Below are positions 38,976 to 47,967 of a stretch of DNA of 62,116 bases, in pieces (position 1 is the first letter of the stretch; every line of letters begins with the position of its first letter). This DNA comes from Akkermansia sp. (lineage in GTDB: Bacteria > Verrucomicrobiota > Verrucomicrobiia > Verrucomicrobiales > Akkermansiaceae): positions 1 through 62,116 of the forward strand of contig JAFYWX010000032.1 in assembly GCA_017546445.1 (NCBI GenBank). The letters run 5' to 3'. Made by a program: the position numbers and the translations under genes. The notes below the pieces were generated by a model. The model saw only the letters and a program-made list of their open reading frames with translations. It was not told where the DNA came from and ran no database searches.

Positions 38976-40118
38976 TCAGGCCTGGTAGCGCAGCTCACCG
39001 TCGATGATGGTCATCACGGTGTCGTACTCAGCGTTGAGCACCACCATATCGGCGGTGTAACCGGGGGCAATCTTGCCCAGGTCGTGCAGGCCGAGGCTCT
39101 GAGCCTGGTTCCAGGAGGTGGCCTTCACCAGCTCGCTGAGGGGCTGGCCGGTCAGTTCCTGAATGTTCTTGAGGCCCTTGGCGTAGCGCAGGGTGGAGCC
39201 GGCCAGGTTGCCGCTTTCCAGGCGTGCCACGCCGCCCTTCACGATGATGGGCAGACCACCCAGCTGGCCGGGGCCATCGGGCATCCAGGAGCAGGCCAGG
39301 GAGTCGGTAATCATAATCAGCTGGTCGATGCTCTTGTTGCTGAAGGTCAGCTTGAGCATGTCCTCGCAGAGGTGAATCTTGTCGCAGATGATTTCAATCT
39401 TCACGTCCTTATCCAGCATGCCGGAACCCACCAGACCGATTTCGCGGTGGTGCTGCGGGCTCATCTGGTTGCAGAAGTGGGTGAGGTGCTTCAGACCGGC
39501 AGCCTTGGCCTTCTTGAAATCGGCATAGCTGGCGGCAGAGTGACCAGCGGAGCAGGTGATGCCGGCAGCGGTGGCCTTGTTGATGAACTCGATGGAGCCG
39601 GGCATTTCCGGGGCCATGGAGATGAGCAGCACCGGGTAAATGTCGTTCAGCATGGACACTTCCTCATAGTCTGCGGGGCGCACGAAAGCGGGGTTCTGGG
39701 CGCCGCACTGCTTGGGGTTGATGTAGGGCCCTTCCAGGTGCACACCGGGAGTCTTGGAGCCGGTGGGGGCAGCGGCGTATTCCTTCACAACGGAGCACAC
39801 GTCTGCCAGGGTCTTGGTGCCCAGGGTCAGGGTGGTGGGCAGCCAGGTGGTCACACCTTCCTTCATCTTGCAGTCGGCGATGGTGCGGATGCTTTCCACC
39901 TTGCAGTCGCAGGTGTCGCAGCCGCCGGCGCCGTGGGAGTGAATGTCGATGAAGCCGGGCATAAGCATGTTGCCGCTGGCATCGATGGTCTTGTCGGCCT
40001 CAGCAGTTTCGCCGGGCTGCAGCACAGCGATAATCTTGTTGCCTTCTACAAGAACGGAACCACCGGGCAGGTCAATGCCGGGGGAGATGATATGGGCGTT
40101 CGTGATGAGTGTCTTCAT
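38976..40118 (-). CDS. nagA: N-acetylglucosamine-6-phosphate deacetylase
   Basis: The 380-residue amidohydrolase has the NagA pattern: MLMPGFIDIHSHGAGGCDTC near residue 52 with the HxH-like site, HLEGPYINPKQCGAQNP with the metal-binding Glu, SAGHSAASYADFKKAKAAG and LTHFCNQMSP with metal His residues, and the catalytic Asp in ITDSLACSWMPDGPGQLGG. It removes acetate from GlcNAc-6-P on the way to fructose-6-P, fitting mucin or peptidoglycan amino-sugar use. nagB is not nearby. It is divergent from dnaB across a 191-base gap with no other feature seen. Confidence 0.95.
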   Translation of the reverse strand: MKTLITNAHIISPGIDLPGGSVLVEGNKIIAVLQPGETAEADKTIDASGNMLMPGFIDIHSHGAGGCDTCDCKVESIRTIADCKMKEGVTTWLPTTLTLGTKTLADVCSVVKEYAAAPTGSKTPGVHLEGPYINPKQCGAQNPAFVRPADYEEVSMLNDIYPVLLISMAPEMPGSIEFINKATAAGITCSAGHSAASYADFKKAKAAGLKHLTHFCNQMSPQHHREIGLVGSGMLDKDVKIEIICDKIHLCEDMLKLTFSNKSIDQLIMITDSLACSWMPDGPGQLGGLPIIVKGGVARLESGNLAGSTLRYAKGLKNIQELTGQPLSELVKATSWNQAQSLGLHDLGKIAPGYTADMVVLNAEYDTVMTIIDGELRYQA

Positions 40119-40309
40119 AATCGGAGTATAAGAGGTATGACAGGAGGGAATTCCCCTGCTTACGAGATAATTTTACCGATATCTCCACCATGAAGCAAGG
40201 AAAAAGAAAGGGCCGGAGGGCATTTTTTTGCTGGAGGCAGGGTGATTTTTTTGATTGCATTGTGGGCTGATACATAGTACGATTCCCGCACCACGCAGTA
40301 TAGCCGGAT

Positions 40310-41749
40310 ATGAGCCAGGAAACCACCGACAGAATAGACTTGAAAGCAGGCGCTTCCGCGCATGCGGGCGCGAACGTGGTCATGCCGCAGGCCCCGAATG
40401 TGGAGAAGAGCCTGCTGGCCATGATGACGATTGACCCTTCCAACATCGTCTCGCAGTGTGTATCCAAGGGTATGACGACGGATTTCTTCTACATTCCGGC
40501 GCATAAGATTCTGTGGGAGATTTTCCGCGACCGCTACGACAAGGGCATCCCGATTGACGTGACCTCTGTGATGCAGCACCTGGCCGACCGCAACAAGCTG
40601 GAGGCCGTGGGTGGCGCTGCCGGGCTCATGGATGTGTTCTCCTACACCACGAACACGGGCCTGTTCAACCTGCATTTCGAGACACTGAAGGAGAAATACG
40701 TACGCCGCGCCATCATTCTGACGGCCAATCAGGCCAGCGAATCGGCCTACACGAGCGAGGCCGAGGTGGATGCTCTGCTGGATGAAACGGAAAAGGCTGT
40801 GCTGGAAATCCGCCAGAGCACCAACAAGGGCGGTGAGTGGAAGCTGAGCACCGATATTGCCGCTGCGGTGAGCAACATGGAGCGCATGATGAGCAGCAAG
40901 GGCGAGGTGCTGGGCCTCACCACCGGCTACCCGCGCCTGGATTCCATGATTAACGGCCTGAAGGGCGGTGAACTCTTCATCATTGCCGCGCGTCCCTCCA
41001 TGGGTAAAACCTCGTTCCTGCTCAATATCATGGAGCACCTGGCGCTGAACGTGAAGAAGCCCATTCTCATCTTCTCCTGCGAAATGCCCAGCGTGCAGCT
41101 GGTGGAGCGTCTGCTCTACGCCCGAAGCGGTGTGAGTAAGCAGCTTCTTATTTCCAAGCAGGGCGGCATGGCCAAGGAGGATATGAAGCGCCTGAAGTAT
41201 GCCATCAATGAGCTGCGTGCCAGTAAGATTGTGATTGATGACACCGCGGCTATTTCCATTGCCGAGCTGCGCGCCAAGGCTCGCCGCGTGATGCGAGACC
41301 ACCCGGATTTGTGTGCCATCGGCATTGACTACCTGCAGCTCATGCGCTCCCACACTAAGCAGGCCCAGAACAGCCGTGAACGTGAAATTGCAGAAATTTC
41401 CGGCGGTCTGAAGAGCCTGGCCAAGGAGCTGAACCTGCCCATTCTGGCCCTGGCCCAGCTGAACCGTGGCCCGGAAAACCGCCCCGGCAAGAATAAGGGT
41501 GTGCCCATGATGAGTGACCTTCGTGAATCCGGTGCTATCGAGCAGGACGCCGACATGATTGGCCTGCTGTATCGTATGGCCTACTATGCCGAGGACGATG
41601 AGGACCGTGAGAACATGGGCTCCGATGCCAACTTGTCGCTTTCCAAGAACCGTAACGGTCCTACGGGTGATATTCCGCTGTCGTTCATTCCGGAGCTCAT
41701 GCGATTCACCCCGCGCATTCCGCGCCCTGATGAGGAGGAGGAAGGTTAA
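40310..41749 (+). CDS. dnaB: Replicative DNA helicase DnaB
   Basis: The 479-residue protein has an N-terminal DnaB domain (NVEKSLLAMMTIDPSNIVSQ, then HKILWEIFRDRYDKGIPIDV) and a RecA-like C-terminal domain. Walker A is ARPSMGKTSF near residue 225 and Walker B is IGIDYLQLM near 340. LAQLNRGPENR and SGAIEQDADMI are conserved DnaB blocks containing the arginine finger region. It is the hexameric fork helicase loaded at oriC. The stop overlaps the start of the amidase gene (TAATG), implying translational coupling. Confidence 0.97.
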   Translation: MSQETTDRIDLKAGASAHAGANVVMPQAPNVEKSLLAMMTIDPSNIVSQCVSKGMTTDFFYIPAHKILWEIFRDRYDKGIPIDVTSVMQHLADRNKLEAVGGAAGLMDVFSYTTNTGLFNLHFETLKEKYVRRAIILTANQASESAYTSEAEVDALLDETEKAVLEIRQSTNKGGEWKLSTDIAAAVSNMERMMSSKGEVLGLTTGYPRLDSMINGLKGGELFIIAARPSMGKTSFLLNIMEHLALNVKKPILIFSCEMPSVQLVERLLYARSGVSKQLLISKQGGMAKEDMKRLKYAINELRASKIVIDDTAAISIAELRAKARRVMRDHPDLCAIGIDYLQLMRSHTKQAQNSREREIAEISGGLKSLAKELNLPILALAQLNRGPENRPGKNKGVPMMSDLRESGAIEQDADMIGLLYRMAYYAEDDEDRENMGSDANLSLSKNRNGPTGDIPLSFIPELMRFTPRIPRPDEEEEG

Positions 41750-42654
41750 TGATGCGGCGTTTTTCAGTGCTGATGCTCGGGTTGCTGGTGCTGCTTCTGG
41801 CGGCGTGCCAGCAGTTCCCCGGCCCGTCCACGCCCGCAGTGGTGCTGGATATCGGGCACACGGCCGAATTTCCCGGTGCCCGCACCCCGGGCAAGGTGGA
41901 TGGCAAGCGCCTTTCCGAGTGTGAGTTCTGGTACGAATACAGCTACTACACCAAGAAAGTGGTGGAGGAGGCAGGCTACACCTGCGTGGTGTGCAACCGC
42001 GGGTATCTGCCGGATGATGAGCGCTATGAGGCCTGGGCCGAGCGCGCAGATGTGCAGCAGCTGGAGAAACGCGAGAAACCGGGCCGCCGGTATCCTTCCT
42101 ATTATTACCCGGACCGCGTGGCGGCAGGTATCATCAGCGCGGATTACGCGGTGTATCGCCAGGCTCCTGCCATGGTGTTCCTGCACCACAACAGCAATGG
42201 CAACGGCTGGCGCCGCCACCGGCAGGATTCCATCATCCTGGCCAACCGTCACAACGGTGTGCCCCTGGCTCAGGCCATTGCGGATTCACTGAACTCTCGC
42301 TGCCTGAACCACGGTATGCCCAACAAGGGGAAGACGTGCAAGGTGGAGGTGCGCTACCGCGATGCCTCCCGCGGCGGTGGCTGGCTGAATGTGTGCGATG
42401 ATGCCGGTATTCCCGCTGCCATCATTGAGGCTGCCTTCCTGAACAACCGCCGGCATGCACGCTACCTGGCCGACCCGGAGAATGCCCGCCGCTATGCGGA
42501 AGCCGTGGGCCACGGCATTGTGCACTACCTGCGCACGCAGAGCGGCACGGTACACCACCGCCGTCTCAATGTGGACGAACCGGATGAAGGTTCCTTCGGC
42601 TATGCCCGTGAATCCCGCCGCCTGGATGTTCCCGGTGCAAAGCTGTTGCTGTAA
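41749..42654 (+). CDS. N-acetylmuramoyl-L-alanine amidase (Amidase_3), predicted lipoprotein
   Basis: The 301-residue protein starts MMRRFSVLMLGLLVLLLAAC, where LLAAC is a lipobox giving a lipidated Cys at residue 20. The Amidase_3 zinc site is present in variant form: LDIGHTAEFPGA (first His), HHNSNGNGWRRH (second His block) and IPAAIIEAAFLNNRRHARYL with the C-terminal catalytic Glu. Such enzymes cut the amide between MurNAc and the stem peptide. The usual DPGHGG is replaced by DIGHTAE, so substrate detail may differ. A very strong ribosome-binding stretch (GAGGAGGAGGAAGG) lies inside the dnaB end, and the start overlaps its stop by one base. Confidence 0.87.
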   Translation: MMRRFSVLMLGLLVLLLAACQQFPGPSTPAVVLDIGHTAEFPGARTPGKVDGKRLSECEFWYEYSYYTKKVVEEAGYTCVVCNRGYLPDDERYEAWAERADVQQLEKREKPGRRYPSYYYPDRVAAGIISADYAVYRQAPAMVFLHHNSNGNGWRRHRQDSIILANRHNGVPLAQAIADSLNSRCLNHGMPNKGKTCKVEVRYRDASRGGGWLNVCDDAGIPAAIIEAAFLNNRRHARYLADPENARRYAEAVGHGIVHYLRTQSGTVHHRRLNVDEPDEGSFGYARESRRLDVPGAKLLL

Positions 42655-42663
42655 TGAGGCGGT

Positions 42664-43710
42664 CTATGCTCGGAATAAGAGCTTGTACCCCTTATTGAGG
42701 ATAAAGGCCGCCAGTATGGCAGATACCACACCGGCGAGGGTGTACAGCACATTGCACATGGTATCGGCATGCAGGAGATGACTGAAGCCGGTATGATAAA
42801 GAATGGCGCAGATGATGCGCTGGCAGGGCATGTGAACCAGGTATACCAGAAAGGTGAGCCCGGACAGGTGGATAATGGTTTTCTGCGGTGCCGGGTTCCA
42901 CTGGGCAAAGATGCAGAAGAGAAGGAAGGAGAGCACCATCAATGGGTAATAGGTGAGGTTCTCCAGATGCTCATAAAAATCAGGCAGTAGTGAGAGCTTG
43001 CTGAAGAGGAAAAGCATGCTGCCTGCAATGGTGAGGCCGGCGGCGGGGATGAGCAGCCTCAGCGGCGGAAGCTTTTTCTGCCGGGCCTGCTGCAGCAGGA
43101 GCGCGCCCAGCATGAAATACCCCAGCCAGCAGAGGGCGGAGAAGGGGTGCGGAAGGGTGATGCCGCTGCGGTTGAAGTAGATGCGCAGCCCCATCAGCAC
43201 CAGGGCCAGCGCGGCGAAGTGCCTGGCCGGAAGCCGCTGCCACAGCCAGGCCAGCAAGGGCACGGCCAGATACAGCCCGGGCAGCATGCAGAGGTACCAC
43301 AGGGGGTGCTCCGCCCCGGCGCCGTACCACTGGAGTATTTTCCAGACAAATTCGGCGGTGCTGAAATGGCCGGCGGTGTATTGCTGCCACAGATTCCCCT
43401 GCCAGAAAAAGGCCAGAATAAAGAAGGCCAGGGAAAGCGGAAACAACTTTCTGATGCTATGCCCCCAGAAGCGGAGCGGGGCGGTGTTTCTGGTGTTGGG
43501 TATGAGAAAGGCGCCGCTTATCAGCACGAAAAGGGGAACAGCGGTGCCCGCCATGGAATAGATGAGTGAGGAACCCCAGATATGCGCCACGGAGGCTCCG
43601 GGTTTCATGTACCAGGCATGCAGTACAACGACCATGATGGCGGCAATGATGCGGAGGTACTCCATTCCCATGTGCCGGGAGGGGGCGGCGCTGGCTGGTG
43701 TGCTGCTCAT
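42664..43710 (-). CDS. Acyltransferase 3-family integral membrane protein
   Basis: The start is placed at 43710 (MSSTPASAAPSRHMGMEYLR), giving 348 residues with about ten hydrophobic segments. The N-terminal block MEYLRIIAAIMVVVLHAWYM contains the conserved R/H pair of the family (Arg after YL, His before AW). Relatives O-acetylate surface sugars or, as WecH, enterobacterial common antigen. It is the last gene of a prfA-prmC-membrane protein-acyltransferase run, two bases after the upstream stop. The substrate is unknown. It converges with the amidase gene with only nine bases between. Confidence 0.85.
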   Translation of the reverse strand: MSSTPASAAPSRHMGMEYLRIIAAIMVVVLHAWYMKPGASVAHIWGSSLIYSMAGTAVPLFVLISGAFLIPNTRNTAPLRFWGHSIRKLFPLSLAFFILAFFWQGNLWQQYTAGHFSTAEFVWKILQWYGAGAEHPLWYLCMLPGLYLAVPLLAWLWQRLPARHFAALALVLMGLRIYFNRSGITLPHPFSALCWLGYFMLGALLLQQARQKKLPPLRLLIPAAGLTIAGSMLFLFSKLSLLPDFYEHLENLTYYPLMVLSFLLFCIFAQWNPAPQKTIIHLSGLTFLVYLVHMPCQRIICAILYHTGFSHLLHADTMCNVLYTLAGVVSAILAAFILNKGYKLLFRA

Positions 43711-43712
43711 GT

Positions 43713-44333
43713 TCACTTGATTTCCGGCATGGAAATGATGCGTGGGGCGATGGAGGCGAGCTGGCGGAGCGGGGCTGCAGCAGCCCACATGGCCAGCAGT
43801 TTGAAGATGGCACCGAACACCAGTAGCCCGGGCATATCACAGCAATAGGCCAGAAGCAGGAGCAGCGGCAGCGCAATAACACGTATTTTCAATGCCCGGG
43901 GTGCTGCTGCCATGTGGAAAATATTGAAGACGGCCGCGCTCAGCATGAAAACGCCCAGAATAAGCGGCAGCTCTGCCTGGCGGTAGAGCAGGGGCAGGCC
44001 GCACACCAGGGAATAGCCCCAGCAGATGGGAACAAGCGGGGCAAAAAGGGCACCAAGACGCAGCAGCCAGCGGCTCAGCCAGATACCTTGCTTCGCCATC
44101 AGCACGGGTTGGCACCAGGCTGCCAGTACTGCCAGCAGGGCAATGCACCAGGGCAGCAGGGTGGAGGAGATGAGACCGCTCACAATGCCCGCCAGCGGAA
44201 AGCGCAGCGGCATGAGCGCCAGCTCTGCCAGGGCAAAGCCGGCACAGGCCACCAGGGAATACCGGGTGAGATTTGCCAGCGCAGCCACACCTTTTGTCAC
44301 CGGCGGCAGCAGGTGGTATTCAATCTTCTCCAT
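43713..44333 (-). CDS. Polytopic membrane protein of unknown function
   Basis: The start at 44333 (MEKIEYHLLPPVTKGVAALA) gives 206 residues and overlaps the prmC end by 14 bases. Five to six hydrophobic segments are visible (residues ~25-45, 50-75, 90-120, 135-160, 165-195). The pattern loosely resembles Yip1-type membrane proteins, but no motif confirms a family. Tight packing with prmC and the acyltransferase gene suggests co-transcription and translational coupling. No function is assigned. Confidence 0.7.
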   Translation of the reverse strand: MEKIEYHLLPPVTKGVAALANLTRYSLVACAGFALAELALMPLRFPLAGIVSGLISSTLLPWCIALLAVLAAWCQPVLMAKQGIWLSRWLLRLGALFAPLVPICWGYSLVCGLPLLYRQAELPLILGVFMLSAAVFNIFHMAAAPRALKIRVIALPLLLLLAYCCDMPGLLVFGAIFKLLAMWAAAAPLRQLASIAPRIISMPEIK

Positions 44334-45228
44334 GGGTGGTTTCCTCTGCGGCAGGCGGCACGGGGGCAAAGCCCATGGGGAAGCGTGCCTTGCCGCTCAT
44401 ATCGGTGAGCACGTGGCACTGGGTGTAGCCCAGTTCCTTCATGATTTCCTGGGTGGCCGGGCCCTGGTCGTGCCCCACCTCCAGCATCACCAGCGCGCGC
44501 GGGGCCAGGTGGGGCAGGGCGTCTTTCAGGAAGCGGCGCACGATGTCCAGCCCATCCGGTCCGCCATACAGGGCGGTGGCGGGGTCGTGCTGCACTTCGA
44601 TGGATACTTCCTCGCCTTCCGGCACGTAGGGCAGGTTGGCCAGCACCAGGTTGAACAGCCCCTCCGGCGGGCGCACGGCGCCTTCCTCCGGGGTATCCCA
44701 GGCGGCAAAGAGATCGCTGCGGTAGGTCTTGACTCGGGCGCCCAGGGCGGTGGCGTTCTCCAGGGTAAGGGAAAGGGCGGCCTCCGAAATATCAGCCATG
44801 ACGACCTCCGGCGCCTGGCGGGCAAGCTCCAGCGCCAGGGTGATGCCGATGATACCGCTGCCGCAGCCCATATCCAGCACGCGCATGCCCTGGCTGCGCG
44901 GGGCCATTTGCAGGGCAAATTCCACCAGCTCCTCCGTTTCCGGGCGGGGAATGAGGGCGCGGGCATCGGTGCGGAATTCGCGGCGGTAGAATTCCGTGCT
45001 GCCCAGCAGGTGCTGCAGCGGCTCACCCTGCGCGCGGCGGCGCAGAAGTTCGCGCAGCGGGAGCAGCTTATCCTCCGGCAGCGGGTCATCATAGTGCAGG
45101 TAAAGCCAGGTCTTGTTGCACCCCAGCACATGCACCAGCAGACTCTGCATGGAGTGGCGTGCGCCCTCCACCCCGCGCTCCTCCAGGTAGGCGGTGCCGC
45201 TGCTCAGGACGTCCTGAATGGTCTTCAT
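44320..45228 (-). CDS. prmC: Peptide chain release factor N5-glutamine methyltransferase PrmC
   Basis: The 302-residue protein methylates the Gln of the GGQ motif in release factors. The N-terminal helical domain (LVHVLGCNKTWLYLHYDDPL, then QGEPLQHLLGSTEFYRREFR) and IPRPETEELVEFAL are typical PrmC blocks. The SAM-binding loop is VLDMGCGSGIIGITLALELA. The catalytic NPPY motif reads NLPY in LVLANLPYVPEGEE, a substitution at the second position. PATALYGGPDGLDIVRRFL is the usual downstream block. It begins nine bases after prfA stops, the standard prfA-prmC pairing. Confidence 0.93.
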   Translation of the reverse strand: MKTIQDVLSSGTAYLEERGVEGARHSMQSLLVHVLGCNKTWLYLHYDDPLPEDKLLPLRELLRRRAQGEPLQHLLGSTEFYRREFRTDARALIPRPETEELVEFALQMAPRSQGMRVLDMGCGSGIIGITLALELARQAPEVVMADISEAALSLTLENATALGARVKTYRSDLFAAWDTPEEGAVRPPEGLFNLVLANLPYVPEGEEVSIEVQHDPATALYGGPDGLDIVRRFLKDALPHLAPRALVMLEVGHDQGPATQEIMKELGYTQCHVLTDMSGKARFPMGFAPVPPAAEETTHGED

Positions 45229-45237
45229 GCCGGGTGC

Positions 45238-46311
45238 TTATTTGAGTTCGTCCATGCGTTCCTCCATCTCCACATGCTGCATGCGGGAGATGATGTCGTC
45301 CAGCGCGCCGGTGGTGAGCACAATGTCCAGATTGTACGCCGTGTAGCCGATGCGGTGGTCGGTAAAGCGGTTCTGCGGGAAATTGTAGGTGCGGATTTTC
45401 TCCTCTCGGCCGCCGGAGCCGATGAGGGCACGGCGCTGGGCGGAGTAGGACTCCTGGGCCTCGCGCTGCTTCATTTCGAACAGGCGGGCGCGCAGAATGC
45501 GCATGGCGGTTTCCTTGTTCTTCAGCTGGGAGCGGCCGTCCTCACAGCGCACCATGATACCCGTGGGCAGGTGGAAAATCTGCACGGCGGATTCCGTACG
45601 GTTCACATGCTGGCCACCGGCGCCACCGGCGCGGCAGGTTTCGATGCGTAAATCTTCCTGGCGAATCACCACGTCCACCTCCTCGGCCTCCGGCAGCACG
45701 GCCACCGTGGCGGTGCTGGTGTGAATACGGCCCTGGGTTTCGGTGGCTGGCACGCGCTGCACGCGGTGCACGCCGCTCTCGTATTTCAGGAATCGGAACA
45801 CCTCTTCACCGGAAATGCGGATGGTCACTTCTTTGAAGCCGCCGATATCGTTCGGGCTGGCATCCAGCACCTCCACGCGCCAGCCGCGGCTTTCGGCATA
45901 ACGCTGGTACATGCCCAGCAGGTCACCGGCAAAGAGCGCGGCCTCATCGCCACCCGTGCCGGCGCGGATTTCCACCAGCGCATCGCGGTCTTCCGTCTCA
46001 TCGCGAGGCAGCAGACTGTACTGAATCTGCTCCTTCAGCTTCTCAACCTTCGGCTCCAGCTCCTCCAGTTCTGCGGCGGCCAGTTCGGCCATCTCGGGGT
46101 CATCGCCGGTGGCGAGTTCGCGGTTCTCCTCAATCTGCTGCAGGCAGGCCTGCAGCGTGGCCCAATCGCGCATCAGCTCCTGGGTGCGGCGGTGTTCGCG
46201 CATCAATTCGCCTGCGCGCTGGCGGTCCTGAAACAGCTCAGGGTCAGCTATCTGCACCTCCAGCTCTGCCAGGCGCTCGCGTCTTTTCTCGATGAGGGGG
46301 GCGTAATCCAT
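45238..46311 (-). CDS. prfA: Peptide chain release factor 1
   Basis: The 357-residue protein is a class I release factor. The GGQ loop is in GAGGQHVNRTESAVQIFHLP and the codon-recognition tripeptide is PAT in RVQRVPATETQGR, a PxT motif that marks RF1 (UAA/UAG) rather than RF2. EIRAGTGGDEAALFAGDLLGMY and the C-terminal TDHRIGYTAYNLDIVL are normal. It is the first gene of a four-gene run with prmC, its modifying enzyme, directly downstream. Confidence 0.97.
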   Translation of the reverse strand: MDYAPLIEKRRERLAELEVQIADPELFQDRQRAGELMREHRRTQELMRDWATLQACLQQIEENRELATGDDPEMAELAAAELEELEPKVEKLKEQIQYSLLPRDETEDRDALVEIRAGTGGDEAALFAGDLLGMYQRYAESRGWRVEVLDASPNDIGGFKEVTIRISGEEVFRFLKYESGVHRVQRVPATETQGRIHTSTATVAVLPEAEEVDVVIRQEDLRIETCRAGGAGGQHVNRTESAVQIFHLPTGIMVRCEDGRSQLKNKETAMRILRARLFEMKQREAQESYSAQRRALIGSGGREEKIRTYNFPQNRFTDHRIGYTAYNLDIVLTTGALDDIISRMQHVEMEERMDELK

Positions 46312-46387
46312 ACGTACCCCCTCATTCTAGCTTACACCTTCACGGCGTGCAAGTGCAATCTGTGTGCAGGTAGTACATAATTTAGGC

Positions 46388-46416
46388 TTGCCACACCTGC
46401 ACCACTGTGGTAAAAG
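46388..46416 (+). promoter_or_regulatory. Candidate promoter of tRNA-Gln
   Basis: TTGCCA (46388-46393), a 17-base spacer and TAAAAG (46411-46416) precede the tRNA by 35 bases. Confidence 0.45.
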
Positions 46417-46451
46417 ATTCCCCGCAGCCCACGCTGGCTGCGCACACTGCG

Positions 46452-46524
46452 TGGTCTCGTGGTGTAAAGGTAGCACTAGGGATTTTGATTCCCTCTGTCT
46501 AGGTTCGAATCCTGGCGAGACTAT
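46452..46524 (+). tRNA. tRNA-Gln (anticodon UUG)
   Basis: The cloverleaf has acceptor TGGTCTC/GAGACTA with one G-U pair, anticodon stem AGGGA/TCCCT around loop TTTTGAT with anticodon TTG, and T-loop TTCGAAT. CCA is not encoded. The 3' end (CTGGCGAGACTA) is the apparent attachment site of the adjacent element. Confidence 0.96.
46512..46523 (+). other. attL: integration core at the tRNA-Gln 3' end
   Basis: CTGGCGAGACTA here recurs as CTAGCGAGACTA at 51058-51069, an 11-of-12 match. The integrase gene begins 170 bases downstream. Confidence 0.6.
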
Positions 46525-46538
46525 ACAAAACGCATTTT

Positions 46539-46570
46539 CAAGGGGCTTTACCAATACGGTAAAGCCCTTG
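46539..46570 (+). terminator. Hairpin after tRNA-Gln, inside the element
   Basis: CAAGGGGCTTTACC (46539-46552) pairs with GGTAAAGCCCTTG (46558-46570) with one bulged G, followed by ATTTTTC. It likely ends tRNA-Gln transcription after integration. Confidence 0.8.
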
Positions 46571-46692
46571 ATTTTTCAACATTTTGTGCATTTTGTGCTT
46601 GCAAACGGCCTTATGCAGCATTATATAAAAGTTGCACACTTGGTAGCACATTTTTTGTCACCGAGTATCACAATTTCAAAACACCCTATATC
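46571..46692 (+). promoter_or_regulatory. Integrase upstream region with short repeats
   Basis: ATTTTGTGC occurs twice in tandem near 46577-46595. GTTGCACA near 46631 recurs near 51048 beside attR. These may be arm-type integrase sites or a regulator's binding sites; this is inference. Confidence 0.35.
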
Positions 46693-47967
46693 ATGGCAAA
46701 CGGAATCACGCAACGCGGTAATCTTTGGTGGGCTAATTGGAAAGCCAATGGCTCACTGATGCGCATCAGTACCAAAATCAAGGTTTCAGGCAACAAATGG
46801 CTGACTCCCCGGCGAGCTGAAAAGGCAGCGCAAAGCGTTGCGGAAGTCTGGAAGAATGTATACCGTGGAGCCATTGCCATTAAGGATGGCATTGGCGCAT
46901 TAACCGCTATCCCAGACCTTACCCCAGCAATACAGCAGTATGCCATTGATAAGGCGCGGGAGCTGGCCGCGCAAGGCGGCTTTGCCGGAATGCCTACTTG
47001 CCGCGATTATCTGACTGCATTCAACGGCGGAGCAAGTGAGTCGGCAGAAAATGAACGCAAGCGCGCTTTCCGATACTTTCTCTGCACTCTGGGGAATCGG
47101 GGAGATTTGCGCCTAGACCGCATCACGCCCACCATGGCACGCGAGCATATCCGCGGTGCTTTGGAACTCCGCGCCGCTGGCACGGTGAAATTGGAACGCG
47201 ACTATTTATCCGCAGCATTCAACCGCGCAATCAAGGACAAAATACTGGATGCCGGTGGTAATCCGTTTGAACATGTGACCGTAGCCAAAGAATCCGTTAG
47301 CGTGAATCCGGAACTGGGCAAGGATAGACAGAAACGTGATTGCTTTACCCCGCAGGAGATTCACATCATTGTAACTCAATTTGTCCGACCATGGCGTGAC
47401 CTTGCTTTGTTGGCTATTATTACCGGGCAGCGACTGGGGGATATTTGCACGATGAAATGGGATGACCTTGACCTTGATGCAGGGACATGGAACTTTACCA
47501 TTCGAAAAGTGCGTGATGAGCACAGTAACATTTTGCCCGATGAGCTTATAAGCAGACTGTACACCATACGGGATGAGCAGAAAGACGCGCCAGCATCGCC
47601 TTATGTGTTCCCGCTGATGGCTGCACGGTATCTAAACAAATCCACCCGCGCTGGCCTTAGCACGGAATTTACCAGCATGGTAAAAGCCGCAGGAATGGTG
47701 AATTTGGACACACTGGCAGCAAAACGCAAAGGTAACCGCCGCACCATTTGCCCCAAGAGCTTCCATTCTCTCCGGCATAATGTGGTATCATTTATCCGCA
47801 GCGATGCCCGCTTTACCGGGTCGCTTGCGTGTGCCTATGTGGGACAATCAGACGCAATTCAGATGAAGAACTATTTTGACGCGAGCAGAGACAAGAAGCG
47901 CGAGGCTGCAAACGCCCTCATGGACTTTTGCCTTAACCCGCCCACCATTGAGAATAACGCAGGCTAA
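46693..47967 (+). CDS. int: Tyrosine recombinase (integrase) of the element
   Basis: The 424-residue protein has a phage-type integrase layout with a SAM-like core-binding domain (about residues 90-185) and a C-terminal catalytic domain. Catalytic positions are the Arg in TGQRLGDICTMKWDDL, HSLRH (HxxR) in SFHSLRHNVVSFI and the Tyr in QMKNYFDASRD. The His usually found in LGHxxxxxTxxY is replaced by Gln in YVGQSDAIQMKNYF, a tolerated change in some families. It lies 169 bases from the tRNA-Gln 3' end, its presumed target. Its stop overlaps the next start by one base. Confidence 0.92.
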   Translation: MANGITQRGNLWWANWKANGSLMRISTKIKVSGNKWLTPRRAEKAAQSVAEVWKNVYRGAIAIKDGIGALTAIPDLTPAIQQYAIDKARELAAQGGFAGMPTCRDYLTAFNGGASESAENERKRAFRYFLCTLGNRGDLRLDRITPTMAREHIRGALELRAAGTVKLERDYLSAAFNRAIKDKILDAGGNPFEHVTVAKESVSVNPELGKDRQKRDCFTPQEIHIIVTQFVRPWRDLALLAIITGQRLGDICTMKWDDLDLDAGTWNFTIRKVRDEHSNILPDELISRLYTIRDEQKDAPASPYVFPLMAARYLNKSTRAGLSTEFTSMVKAAGMVNLDTLAAKRKGNRRTICPKSFHSLRHNVVSFIRSDARFTGSLACAYVGQSDAIQMKNYFDASRDKKREAANALMDFCLNPPTIENNAG

